Part shown: piece after piece, positions 17,785-25,872 of the stretch
How positions within the stretch are numbered: position 1 is the stretch's first letter
Layout: every line of letters begins with the position of its first letter
Program-made: the position numbers and the translations under genes
Notes under the pieces: generated by a model
Told to the model about the DNA's origin: nothing
Databases searched by the model: none
Seen by the model: only the letters and a program-made list of their open reading frames with translations
DNA from: Bradyrhizobium liaoningense
GTDB taxonomy: Bacteria > Pseudomonadota > Alphaproteobacteria > Rhizobiales > Xanthobacteraceae
Direction of reading: 5' to 3'
Length of the DNA: 44,208 bases
NCBI RefSeq assembly: GCF_018130955.1
Contig: NZ_JAFCJM010000056.1
Coordinates: 1 to 44,208 of the forward strand

Positions 17785-18360
17785 TCAGCGGCTCGCCGGC
17801 GCCAGAGTAAGCATCACGCCGACGACAAACTGCGCAAAGTTATCATTGCTGGACTTCTCGGTGCCCGACGAGCTGATCACGCTGGCAGCGCCGCGCGCGC
17901 CGAACAGCATACCGCTGACCTGATATTCCTTTGTGCCGTGCGGCTTCACCATAAAGCGTCGCGCCTTGAACATGCGCGGCACCGAAGTACCGGGATCGCC
18001 CTCGATGCCGAGAATCGATATCTTCTGACCGGGCGTCCGCTGTTCCAGGACCTTGACGATTTGCGTCTGCTCTTCGCGGAATTTTTCCAGGGTCATCGCA
18101 TTCCCGGAAGAGTAGAACCGGTAGCTCACTCTGGACTGTGCGCCACACTCCGGCCTCTCGCAGAGGAACATGTGGACGTCGTTGGGCCTCAGCTCGTACC
18201 GCCAGCCCTTCATCGTCACCGGCGGACGCGGCGCCGCCGTCTGCGGCGCGGGCACCGATTGAGCGAACGCGCTGCCGATCCCCGCAAGCATCAGCGCGGC
18301 GAGCAGCAGTAAACATCGCAGGAGCATCTGGCGACCGGCGACGCAGGCGGTGGATGTCAT
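17785..18360 (-). CDS. Hypothetical secreted protein within the pur cluster
   Basis: A 191-residue protein with a signal peptide (hydrophobic run MLLRCLLLLAALMLAGIG, cleavage near SAFAQ). A mature domain of about 155 residues follows, with two Cys in VHMFLCERPECGAQ that could form a disulfide. The C-terminal half has a VSGMLFGARGAASVIS segment. I do not recognise the family; an invasion-associated IalB-like relation is possible but weak. It begins nine bases after the purS stop, so it is very likely transcribed with purC-purS. That is odd for an exported protein. An internal ATG at 18327 could also be the start. Confidence 0.75.
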   Translation of the reverse strand: MTSTACVAGRQMLLRCLLLLAALMLAGIGSAFAQSVPAPQTAAPRPPVTMKGWRYELRPNDVHMFLCERPECGAQSRVSYRFYSSGNAMTLEKFREEQTQIVKVLEQRTPGQKISILGIEGDPGTSVPRMFKARRFMVKPHGTKEYQVSGMLFGARGAASVISSSGTEKSSNDNFAQFVVGVMLTLAPASR

Positions 18361-18369
18361 CCAGCCGGC

Positions 18370-18612
18370 CTAGCCCAGCACTTCGACGCGATAGTTCTCG
18401 ATCACGGTGTTGGCGAGCAGCTTATCGGCGGCCTGCTTGAGCGCGACTTCCGCCTTGGTCTTGTCGGCGCTGGCGAGCTCGATGTCGAACACCTTGCCCT
18501 GCCGGACGCTGGCGACGCCGTCGATGCCGAGCGATTTCAGCGCGCCTTCGATCGCCTTTCCCTGCGGGTCGAGAATGCCGGTCTTCAAGGTAACGGTGAC
18601 ACGTGCCTTCAC
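18370..18612 (-). CDS. purS: Phosphoribosylformylglycinamidine synthase subunit PurS
   Basis: An 80-residue subunit that bridges PurL and PurQ in the bacterial FGAM synthase. The family pattern is clear: KARVTVTLKTGILDPQGKAI at residues 2-21, then SLGIDGVASVRQGKVFDIEL and a C-terminal LLANTVIENYRVEVL. The length is normal. The ATG at 18612 lies 15 bases after the purC stop, so purC and purS are one transcript. The next gene down (secreted, unknown) begins nine bases later. Confidence 0.96.
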   Translation of the reverse strand: MKARVTVTLKTGILDPQGKAIEGALKSLGIDGVASVRQGKVFDIELASADKTKAEVALKQAADKLLANTVIENYRVEVLG

Positions 18613-18627
18613 GTCAAAAACCCTTCT

Positions 18628-19395
18628 CTAGCTCTTCACCAGCACCGGGCCGGAGCCCTGCGGACGCTCGTTCTCCATGAGGATACCGAGGCGCTTGGCA
18701 ACCTCGGTATAGGCCTCGAGCAGCCCGCCGAGATCCCTGCGGAAGCGGTCCTTGTCGAGCTTCTCGTTCGACTTGATGTCCCACAGCCGGCAGGAGTCCG
18801 GCGAAATTTCGTCGGCGACGATGATCCGCATCATCTCGTTCTCGAACAGGCGTCCGCACTCCATCTTGAAGTCGACGAGACGGATGCCGATGCCGAGGAA
18901 AAGGCCGGTCAGGAAGTCGTTGACGCGGATGGCGAGCGCCATGATGTCGTCGATCTCCTGCGGCGTCGCCCAGCCGAAGGCGGTGATGTGCTCTTCCGAC
19001 ACCATGGGGTCGTTGAGCTGGTCGTTCTTGTAATAGAACTCGATGATCGAGCGCGGCAGCTGCGTGCCCTCCTCGATGCCGAGGCGCTGCGACAGCGAGC
19101 CGGCAGCGACGTTCCGCACCACCACTTCCAGCGGCACGATCTCGACCTCGCGAATCAACTGCTCGCGCATGTTGAGGCGGCGGATGAAATGGGTCGGCAC
19201 CCCGATGTCGTTGAGGTGCTGAAACAGGTACTCCGAGATCCGGTTGTTGAGGACGCCCTTGCCCTCGATCACCTGATGCTTTTTGGCATTGAACGCGGTC
19301 GCGTCGTCCTTGAAGTGCTGGATCAGGGTGCCCGGCTCCGGACCTTCGTACAGGACCTTTGCCTTGCCTTCATAAATACGACGCCGACGGCTCAT
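18628..19395 (-). CDS. purC: SAICAR synthetase PurC
   Basis: A 255-residue phosphoribosylaminoimidazole-succinocarboxamide synthase, the ligase that joins CAIR to aspartate in purine synthesis. Family marks are IYEGKAKVLYEGPEPGTLIQ at the N-terminus, FIRRLNMREQLIREVEIVPL, VVRNVAAGSL and the nucleotide-site segment LVDFKMECGR. I chose the ATG at 19395 (MSRRRR) as the usual family start. An in-frame ATG ten codons further up (19425) is possible, and neither has a strong ribosome binding site. It is the first gene of the minus-strand purine cluster and divergent from the zeta-subunit gene. Confidence 0.96.
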   Translation of the reverse strand: MSRRRRIYEGKAKVLYEGPEPGTLIQHFKDDATAFNAKKHQVIEGKGVLNNRISEYLFQHLNDIGVPTHFIRRLNMREQLIREVEIVPLEVVVRNVAAGSLSQRLGIEEGTQLPRSIIEFYYKNDQLNDPMVSEEHITAFGWATPQEIDDIMALAIRVNDFLTGLFLGIGIRLVDFKMECGRLFENEMMRIIVADEISPDSCRLWDIKSNEKLDKDRFRRDLGGLLEAYTEVAKRLGILMENERPQGSGPVLVKS

Positions 19396-19700
19396 TGGGA
19401 TGTACCGTGTTTTGTTAAAATCCATGAATTTGGTGTGCTCCGGTTGACTAGGATTACGACCCACAGCGGAGCTGCCGTGAACGGCCGGGGACCAGAGAAA
19501 CAGAACAGGAACCAAGCCTTACGGCAACCTATCCGATTGGCTGACTGAGCACAATCGATCCGGCCCTTCCGGCACCTACTTATACCGTCTTGCCTGCGGC
19601 TTAACGGCTCGTTGTTTCGCCGATTCGTGCCCCTTATCTAGGCGTCGTGAGGGCCCCTCGCAACGAGGCCGCCCCGTGATTCACCGGGAATGGGAACTGC
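19396..19700. promoter_or_regulatory. Divergent promoter region purC / zeta subunit
   Basis: A 305-base gap with no gene. It should hold the promoters for purC (leftward) and the zeta-subunit gene (rightward). A candidate rightward pair is TTGTTT at 19612-19617 and TTATCT at 19634-19639 with a 16-base spacer. I see no convincing repressor site or riboswitch for purC. Confidence 0.4.
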
Positions 19701-20024
19701 ATGACCACATTCGACAAGCGCGAGGAAGGTTTCGAGAAGAAATTTGCCCTCGACGAGGAGCAGAAATTCAAGGCCGAGGCCCGCCGCAACCGGCTGCTCG
19801 GCCTGTGGGCGGCCGAGCAGCTCGGTATCGCCGGCGACGCGGCGACCGCCTATGCCAAGGAAGTGGTCGCAGCCGATTTCGAGGAAGCCGGCGACGGTGA
19901 CGTGCTGCGCAAGGTCTTGCGCGATTTTACCGCCAAGGGCATTTCCACCACTGAACAGGCGATCCGCGCCAAGATGAACGAGCTCACGGCTGTCGCGGTG
20001 GCCGAGGTCAAGGCGGCCAAGTAA
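19701..20024 (+). CDS. ATP synthase inhibitor zeta subunit (DUF1476)
   Basis: A 107-residue all-helical protein of the DUF1476 family, the zeta subunit of alphaproteobacterial F1Fo-ATP synthase. In Paracoccus denitrificans it blocks ATP hydrolysis through its N-terminal segment. Here the N-terminus FDKREEGFEKKFALDEEQKF is the conserved inhibitory part, followed by the RRNRLLGLWAAEQLG helix. The ATG at 19701 is preceded by a GGGAA-type ribosome binding site. The gene is divergent from purC, an arrangement I recall as common in alphaproteobacteria, and converges with the LysR gene only ten bases later. Confidence 0.92.
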   Translation: MTTFDKREEGFEKKFALDEEQKFKAEARRNRLLGLWAAEQLGIAGDAATAYAKEVVAADFEEAGDGDVLRKVLRDFTAKGISTTEQAIRAKMNELTAVAVAEVKAAK

Positions 20025-20034
20025 GCCGCTGCCA

Positions 20035-21009
20035 TCACCGGACGCGTCGGCGCGCAACGGCCTTGCGCGCCGGCCGTCCCGGTTTCGGACGCCGCGTGGC
20101 CGCGACGCTGCCTTCGCCATAGTCGCTTCGCAGGATCTCCAGGAGCTTTCGCGCGGCGAGGCTCAAAAAGCCGCCGCGCCGGGTCACGACCGAGATGTCG
20201 TTGCTGGCGACAAGATCGCCGACGGCAATTCGGGACATCGTGCCCGCGGCCAATTCCTCGGCCACGTGGCTTTCCGCCCGCAGCGCGATGCCAAACCCCG
20301 CTTCCACGAGCCGCTTTTGCGCGGTGAGACTGTCCACCGCCGTCCATTCGATGTCGCCAAGCCCTTGCGTGAGAAACAGCGCAAAGACATGCGCCGCCGC
20401 AACCTCGGACCGGCCGGCAATCTCGGGAAACGCGATCCAGCGCTCGCCGCGCAGCTCGGCAAGCCGCTTCACGCGCCGGCCGGCAAGTGGATGATCCGCC
20501 GCGCAGACCACCCCGAGTTTTTCGGAGAGGATCGGTACGCAATCCAGATCGCGCGAACGGTCGATGTGATAGCGCAGACCGATCGTCGCCTCCCCGCGGC
20601 GGATCAAGCCGCTGACTTCGGCGCTGGTCGCCGTGCGCAGGCTGAGCGCGACGTCGGGATGCTCTTTGGCAAAGCGCTTCATGATCCCCGAGAGCCGCGC
20701 GTCGGCGAGCGTGCCGGTCACCGCGAGCGACACCGGCCCTGACGCCTGCCGGGTGAGCGCGCGTATCGCCTGCTCCGCATCCTCGGCGGCAGCGACCGCG
20801 CGCTCGGCATGAGGAATCAGCACGCGGCCCGCATCGCTGAGCCGCGTCCGGCCCGCCACCCGCTCGAACAAGGGCACGCCGAGCTCCTGCTCCAGGAGTG
20901 CGATGCGGCGCGAGATCGCCGGCTGCGAGCGGTGGAGGAATTTGGCGGCATTCGAGATCCCGCCGCGGCGGTGGACCGTCAGGAACGTGTTGAGGGCATC
21001 GCTGTCCAT
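20035..21009 (-). CDS. LysR-family transcriptional regulator
   Basis: A 324-residue LysR-type regulator. The winged helix-turn-helix lies at about residues 5-65 (SNAAKFLHRSQPAISRRIAL is the recognition region), followed by a substrate-binding domain of the periplasmic-binding-protein fold. The C-terminus has a basic tail rich in Arg, Lys and Pro that is longer than usual. I chose the ATG at 21009 (MDSDALNTFL), which is the standard LysR start; the frame to 21150 adds unlike residues. It is divergent from the isocitrate lyase/PEP mutase-family gene, which is its likely target. Ligand unknown. Confidence 0.92.
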   Translation of the reverse strand: MDSDALNTFLTVHRRGGISNAAKFLHRSQPAISRRIALLEQELGVPLFERVAGRTRLSDAGRVLIPHAERAVAAAEDAEQAIRALTRQASGPVSLAVTGTLADARLSGIMKRFAKEHPDVALSLRTATSAEVSGLIRRGEATIGLRYHIDRSRDLDCVPILSEKLGVVCAADHPLAGRRVKRLAELRGERWIAFPEIAGRSEVAAAHVFALFLTQGLGDIEWTAVDSLTAQKRLVEAGFGIALRAESHVAEELAAGTMSRIAVGDLVASNDISVVTRRGGFLSLAARKLLEILRSDYGEGSVAATRRPKPGRPARKAVARRRVR

Positions 21010-21052
21010 CGCCGCAACCTCATGCAAAAAGCTGATGTTCTCAAGAGAAATA

Positions 21053-21062
21053 ACAAATTTGT
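21053..21062. promoter_or_regulatory. Possible LysR operator palindrome
   Basis: A perfect palindrome ACAAATTTGT lies in the 116-base gap between the divergent lysR and lyase-family genes. It includes an AT-rich core of the kind LysR proteins often bind. Its placement makes it a candidate regulator site. The role is an inference from position and symmetry only. Confidence 0.4.
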
Positions 21063-21125
21063 CGGATGATGGAAATGCGCCTATCGCTGGCTGGATCAGG
21101 CCTAGCCACGACAAAGGAGCGAACG

Positions 21126-21953
21126 ATGCCCAGCCAATTGGAGAAAGCAAAAGCGTTTCGCGCCCTGCATGAGCGGCCGGGCGCCTTCATCATCCCCAAT
21201 CCGTGGGACGCCGGGACCGCGAAGCTGCTCGCCGCCCTGGGCTTCGAGGCGCTTGCGACCACGAGCCTCGGGCTTGCCAACACGCTCGGCAGCTCCACCG
21301 TCAGCCTCGATGCGATCCTCGACAATTGCCGCGCGATCGCGGAAGCGACCCCGCTCCCGGTCAGCGTCGACCTCGAGAATTGCGGTGCGCACGAGCCGAG
21401 GCGCGCGGCCGAGGCTATCCGGCGCGCCGCCGAGGCCGGAGCGGTCGGCGGCTCCATCGAGGATTCGACCGGAGACCGCGAACGCCCGATCTACGACTTT
21501 GCGCTCGCCGTCGAGCGCGTGCAGGCGGCCGTCGAGGCCGCACGCGCACTGTCGATCCCGTTCACGCTGACCGCGCGGGCCGAGAACCTGCTGCACGGAC
21601 GCAACGACCTCGACGATACGATCAGGCGCCTAAGGGCATTCGAGGCCGCCGGTGCCGACGTGCTCTACGCGCCCGGCGTGCGCGATCTCGCAACCATCAA
21701 GACCGTCGTCGCCTCGATCGGAAAGCCGTTCAATCTGGTGATGGGTTTTGCCGATCCGACATTGACCCTGCCACAATTGTCCGCAGCCGGCGTCAAGCGC
21801 ATCAGCGTCGGCGGTGCGATGTCGCGACTTGCCCTGGCGGCTTTCCTGAGGAGCGCCCGCGAGATGAAAGACAACGGCTCCTTCACCTATATCCGCGAGA
21901 TGGCAGGGATCGCGGAACTGCGCGGCGCCTTCGCTTCGGTCGACGCCACCTGA
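21126..21953 (+). CDS. Isocitrate lyase / PEP mutase-family enzyme
   Basis: A 275-residue TIM-barrel protein of the isocitrate lyase/phosphoenolpyruvate mutase superfamily (C-C or P-C bond lyases). Typical marks are GAFIIPNPWDAGTAKLLAAL near the N-terminus, an ALATTSLGLANTLG segment, VSVDLENCG (metal-binding region), GGSIEDSTGD and the RAENLLHGRNDLDDTI helix. It lacks the KKCGH motif of true isocitrate lyase, so it is more likely a carboxyvinyl-carboxyphosphonate mutase- or oxaloacetate-hydrolase-like enzyme. The substrate cannot be named. The ATG at 21126 has an AAGGAG ribosome binding site seven bases upstream. It is divergent from the LysR gene. Confidence 0.85.
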   Translation: MPSQLEKAKAFRALHERPGAFIIPNPWDAGTAKLLAALGFEALATTSLGLANTLGSSTVSLDAILDNCRAIAEATPLPVSVDLENCGAHEPRRAAEAIRRAAEAGAVGGSIEDSTGDRERPIYDFALAVERVQAAVEAARALSIPFTLTARAENLLHGRNDLDDTIRRLRAFEAAGADVLYAPGVRDLATIKTVVASIGKPFNLVMGFADPTLTLPQLSAAGVKRISVGGAMSRLALAAFLRSAREMKDNGSFTYIREMAGIAELRGAFASVDAT

Positions 21954-22022
21954 GGCTGGCGTCCATCACATTGGCACTGCAGCGAATTCCAACACTGCAA
22001 CCTTTGCGCGCATTCCTTAAAC

Positions 22023-22050
22023 AAAGTCGCGCGTCCCAACGCGCGACTTT
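22023..22050 (+). terminator. Strong hairpin after the lyase-family gene
   Basis: A perfect 12-base inverted repeat: AAAGTCGCGCGT at 22023-22034 and ACGCGCGACTTT at 22039-22050, with a four-base loop CCCA. It is 70 bases past the stop of the lyase-family gene. It ends in CTTT without a longer T tract. Confidence 0.65.
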
Positions 22051-22351
22051 AGGTCAACATTGTTGCCCGCCAACAGAACAATCTCCCGAGCACCTTGTTT
22101 GACAGCGTATCTTCATTGCACGCCGCGACTCGCGACACCGGAAAGCTTCCGAACACGTTTATATTACTTCGCTCACAGGTAGCTGCGACTTATTTTCACG
22201 CGGGCGCTGGTAGCCGATCTGTTATGTTCAACCGGCAGGTGCGCTGCGTTTAGCGAAGTACATTTGAAGACATTTCGAATTTTTGCAGCCCGTTCTTTTG
22301 GGACGATTGCTCGCAACTTGGTTCTTCACATTTGATTTGCTGGAGGTCGAT
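22051..22351 (+). promoter_or_regulatory. AT-richer leader upstream of the zincin-like gene
   Basis: About 300 bases without a gene. The base composition is visibly lower in GC than the surroundings, for example around 22155-22210 and 22255-22340. A TTGACA is at 22099-22104 but no good -10 follows it. Another AT-rich block, TTTATATTA near 22160, could be a -10. A GGAGG ribosome binding site is at 22342-22346. The promoter cannot be placed with confidence. Confidence 0.35.
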
Positions 22352-25120
22352 ATGCCTGGAAGCCCCAACATTCTCTATGACGACCGCGGTCACGCGCGGC
22401 ATTTCATGTTCACCGACGACATGGCAGAGACGGCTACCGCTGCCGCCGCCCCCAGGATGGGAGCAGCAACCCCGCAGGAAGCGGCAAAGCAGTTCCTGCT
22501 GGATCACGCGGACCTCTTTCAGCTTCCCCAGACCATGACGCGATCGATGGACGTGCGCGCCGCGATCGCCCCGGTCGCCGAAGACGAGGCGCTTCGTTTC
22601 GAATCCGAGAAGCATGCGATGGATTCGACCGTCGTCAGCTACAACCAGACCATGTTCGGCCTGCCGATCTATCAGGCCGGCGTGTCGGTCGTGATGCGCG
22701 GCGCGGACAACCAAGTGAAGGCCGCGACCTCGACGCTGCACTATGACGTGGCCACCGAGCCCCCGGCCGACACGCTGACGAGCAAGAGCGCGCTCGACAC
22801 GGCAGCGAGCGGCGCCCATGACGATATCGTCCGGGCCGCATTCCCGAACGCAGACGGCCTGCGCATCAACCGCACGCGCCTGCTCGTCTATCAGTACGAT
22901 CCCAAGGAGCGCATTCACCAGGAGATCGGCGAGCGCGGATTTGGCGCCGAGCCTCCCACTCTCCCCCTTCCGCCTGTCCCGTCCGACATCGTTCCCGAGA
23001 AGCACTACGTCGTGCTCGAGGCGCTGTTCTCGATGGCATTGCCGAAATGGGGAACATTGAACTGGCGGGCCTTCATCGAGCCCAAGCGCAAGACCGTCCT
23101 GTTCCTGCGCGCCCTGGTCGACGGCGTGACGGGGCTGGTATTCGACCGCGACCCCATTACCAAGACGGGCAACCTCGCCAACCTGCCAAGCGCCCCGGCC
23201 GCGACGCTCGATCCCCTGCGCGATACCGTCGCCCTGGTCGACCTCTCGCCGCCGTTGGGCGGAAACCAGAGCCTGACCGGAACGTTCGTCTCGATCACAA
23301 ATGTCGATCCACCGACGCCGGCGATCCCGACGACGACGGCACCTTTCAATTTCGCCTACGTCTCGCGCACCGACAATTTCGCGGCCGTCAACGCTTACTA
23401 CCATTGCGACCGTTTCTTCCGCACGGTGCGTGACATCGGCTTCAACATTCCGAGCTATTTCGACCACACCTCGTTCCCAGTGCCGGTCGATCATCATGCG
23501 CTCGGCGACGTCATCAACGCGCAGTGCCGGGGCAATGCACTCGGCAACGGCATCGGCTCGGTGGTGTTCTCACTCGCCGCGCTCGGAGCTCCGCCGATCG
23601 GCATCGCGGCCGACTGGCGTGTCGTGCTCCACGAGCTCGGCGGCCACGGCATCCTGTGGGACCATGTCGACTCGCCCAATTTCGGCTTCTCGCACAGCGC
23701 CGGCGACAGTATCGCGGTCATCCTGAATGACCCTGATACGCACGCCCCGGACCGCTTCGTCAGCTTCCCCTGGGTCAATATCGGCCGCAGGCACGATCGT
23801 CCGGTCGCGGGCGGATGGGGATGGGGCGGCGCCAACGATCTGAACGGCTATTTCAGCGAGCAGATCCTGGCGACCACGCACTTCCGTCTCTATCGCTCGA
23901 TCGGAGGCGATTCCGCCTCCCTCGCCCGCAAGCAGTTTGCCGCCACTTCGGCCGTGTATCTCATTCTGCGCGCGGTCGGCCAGCTCACGCCGGCGACCAA
24001 TCCGCCCAACGCGCTTGGGTGGGAGCAGCAGCTCGAGATCGCGGATGCCGGGGTCTGGACGCGAACCAGTCCTGCGCAGGTCCATGCCGGCGGCGCCTAT
24101 CACAAGGTCATCCGCTGGGCCTTCGAGAAGCAGGGCCTGTTCCGGCCCGGCCCGCCGCCGACCGTCGAAGGCCTGCCGCCGCCGGTCGACGTTTACATCG
24201 ACGATGGCCGCCACGGCGAATATCCGTTCCAGCCCAACCACTGGAGCTGCACCGACATCTGGAATCGCCGCACCATCGGCGCGGGTGGCGGGGTGCATCA
24301 GGAACCGATCGTCGGACAGACCAACTACGCCTATGTCCGGATCAAGAACCGCGGCACGCAGGCTGCGACCAACGTCGTGGTCAAAGGCTTCCACTGCAAC
24401 CCCGGGGCCGGTCTCGTCTTCCCGACGGACTGGACTCCCATGGCCACGCCGCAACTGGCGGCACCGAACCTCGCGGCTTCGGACGCCGTCGGCGTCGTGG
24501 TCGGCCCGTTCAAATGGGTGCCTTCGCAGGTCGGCCACGAATGCATGTTCTTCAGCGTCTCGGCCAAGGGTGACGCCGGCAATATCGACGGCGCCATCAC
24601 CGGACCGATCCCCGAGTGGCGTCTGGTGCCCCACGACAACAATCTCGGGCAGCGGAACGTGCACCCGGTCTCGATCCACCTGGTCAAGGTCCCCTGGGAG
24701 AAGCTGCCGTTCTGGATTCGCAACCACGGCAGGGATCCGGTGCGCGTCAATGTCGAGATCAAGTTGCCGGAGTGGCTCGCCAAGCTCGGCTGGAAGTTCA
24801 GCGTGCCGCAGATCCAGCGGGCGCAGCGGCTCAAGCCGGACGAGATGCTCAAGGTCAACATGGCCGTCAGTGCGGGCAAGGAGTTCGACCTGGCCACGCT
24901 CGGCCAGGAGAAAGATCACGACATCGTCGTGACCGTCCTGCACGACGACATGCCGGTCGGCGGGATGACCTTCCGCATCAGCAAGGAAGCCCAGGATGCG
25001 GTCGACGTGTCCGCGAGCAGCCGCTCGGGAACGAAGGCCGCAGCGAAGGGCAAGAAGAAAGCTGTATCGGCCAGCAAGGCCGCGCCGACGCGGCGATCCA
25101 AGGCAACACGCAAGCGCTAG
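22352..25120 (+). CDS. Large zincin-like (M36/M4-like) putative metalloprotein
   Basis: A 922-residue protein. Residues about 94-130 resemble the FTP propeptide of fungalysin/thermolysin enzymes (VVSYNQTMFGLPIYQAGVSV). A zincin-like core follows with AVNAYYHCDRFFRTVRDIGF and the HExxH motif HELGGH at residues 427-432. The usual downstream Glu of gluzincins is not obvious; His448 and Asp452 in SHSAGDSIAVI are the nearest candidates. Residues about 655-740 look like a CARDB/Ig-like domain (YAYVRIKNRGTQAATNVVVK). The last 39 residues are rich in Lys, Ala, Ser and Arg, like a histone H1 tail. No signal peptide is visible. Catalytic activity and localisation are uncertain. The ATG at 22352 has a GGAGG ribosome binding site. 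Confidence 0.75.
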   Translation: MPGSPNILYDDRGHARHFMFTDDMAETATAAAAPRMGAATPQEAAKQFLLDHADLFQLPQTMTRSMDVRAAIAPVAEDEALRFESEKHAMDSTVVSYNQTMFGLPIYQAGVSVVMRGADNQVKAATSTLHYDVATEPPADTLTSKSALDTAASGAHDDIVRAAFPNADGLRINRTRLLVYQYDPKERIHQEIGERGFGAEPPTLPLPPVPSDIVPEKHYVVLEALFSMALPKWGTLNWRAFIEPKRKTVLFLRALVDGVTGLVFDRDPITKTGNLANLPSAPAATLDPLRDTVALVDLSPPLGGNQSLTGTFVSITNVDPPTPAIPTTTAPFNFAYVSRTDNFAAVNAYYHCDRFFRTVRDIGFNIPSYFDHTSFPVPVDHHALGDVINAQCRGNALGNGIGSVVFSLAALGAPPIGIAADWRVVLHELGGHGILWDHVDSPNFGFSHSAGDSIAVILNDPDTHAPDRFVSFPWVNIGRRHDRPVAGGWGWGGANDLNGYFSEQILATTHFRLYRSIGGDSASLARKQFAATSAVYLILRAVGQLTPATNPPNALGWEQQLEIADAGVWTRTSPAQVHAGGAYHKVIRWAFEKQGLFRPGPPPTVEGLPPPVDVYIDDGRHGEYPFQPNHWSCTDIWNRRTIGAGGGVHQEPIVGQTNYAYVRIKNRGTQAATNVVVKGFHCNPGAGLVFPTDWTPMATPQLAAPNLAASDAVGVVVGPFKWVPSQVGHECMFFSVSAKGDAGNIDGAITGPIPEWRLVPHDNNLGQRNVHPVSIHLVKVPWEKLPFWIRNHGRDPVRVNVEIKLPEWLAKLGWKFSVPQIQRAQRLKPDEMLKVNMAVSAGKEFDLATLGQEKDHDIVVTVLHDDMPVGGMTFRISKEAQDAVDVSASSRSGTKAAAKGKKKAVSASKAAPTRRSKATRKR

Positions 25121-25160
25121 CGGCTTGCAGCGCGCCTGACGGACGGCACGTCTGACAGAC

Positions 25161-25194
25161 AAAGTGCGGTGGCTCGCTCGAGCCACCGCACTTT
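25161..25194. terminator. Bidirectional terminator between zincin-like gene and cynS
   Basis: A perfect 16-base inverted repeat (25161-25176 and 25179-25194) with core GTGCGGTGGCTCG. It is flanked by A residues on the left arm and T residues on the right, so it can serve both converging genes. Confidence 0.85.
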
Positions 25195-25232
25195 TTCGTC
25201 GGGCCGCATCGGGCGTCCGTTGATTAGCGTGC

Positions 25233-25721
25233 TCAGCCTTCCTTAAAGCCGTATTCCGGCACGTTGCCGCTGGCGCCGTAATATTTGTACGGCAGGAATT
25301 TGCCGCTCATGGTGATCTTGACGCGGTCGCCCTTGGGATTGGCGACGCGCTCGATCGCCATGTCGAAATCGATCGCCGACATGATGCCGTCGCCGAATTC
25401 CTCCTCGATCAGCGCCTTCCACGCCGGGCCATTGACCATCACCATCTCGTAGAAGCGGTAGATCAAGGGATCGGTCGGCGGCATCGGGGTGCCGGTGCCG
25501 CGCATCGGCACCTCGTTGAGCATGGCGGTCTCGGCCTTCGACAGGCCGAACAACTCGCCGGCGTTCGCGGCCTGCGGTTTTGTCAATTTCATCTGGCCCA
25601 TGATCGCGCCGACGATCAACACCTCGGAATAGCCGCCGATCTTTTCGCAGATGTGTTTCCAGCTCCAGCCCTTCTCGCGCTTGATGTCGAGCAGCTTTTC
25701 GGTGAGGTCTTCGCGTTTCAT
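25233..25721 (-). CDS. cynS: Cyanate hydratase (cyanase)
   Basis: A 162-residue cyanase, which converts cyanate and bicarbonate to ammonia and carbon dioxide through carbamate. The catalytic residues Arg96, Glu99 and Ser122 of the E. coli enzyme correspond to Arg89 and Glu92 in YRFYEMV and Ser115 in GDGIMSAIDF, with the same constant offset of seven. The N-terminal helical domain starts MKREDLTEKLLDIKREKGWSW. I chose the ATG at 25721; the frame to 25757 adds twelve residues that do not match the family. No carbonic anhydrase, cyanate transporter or CynR regulator gene is adjacent, so it appears to be a stand-alone gene. Confidence 0.96.
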   Translation of the reverse strand: MKREDLTEKLLDIKREKGWSWKHICEKIGGYSEVLIVGAIMGQMKLTKPQAANAGELFGLSKAETAMLNEVPMRGTGTPMPPTDPLIYRFYEMVMVNGPAWKALIEEEFGDGIMSAIDFDMAIERVANPKGDRVKITMSGKFLPYKYYGASGNVPEYGFKEG

Positions 25722-25872
25722 GTCAGGGGTCTCCTTCCGGCTGTTGCGTCGCGCCATCGTCTTGCTCCCGGCAAGGACGACAGTCGCAACTTCGCTTGTG
25801 CGCTATTGGATTTGCACGAAACGTGCCAGCAAAATCGTGCGCGAGACCGACGCACAGAGTAGCGAAATAGAT

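Noticed and set aside
23570..25186. 538-residue minus-strand open frame
   Set aside because: Antisense shadow of the zincin-like gene.
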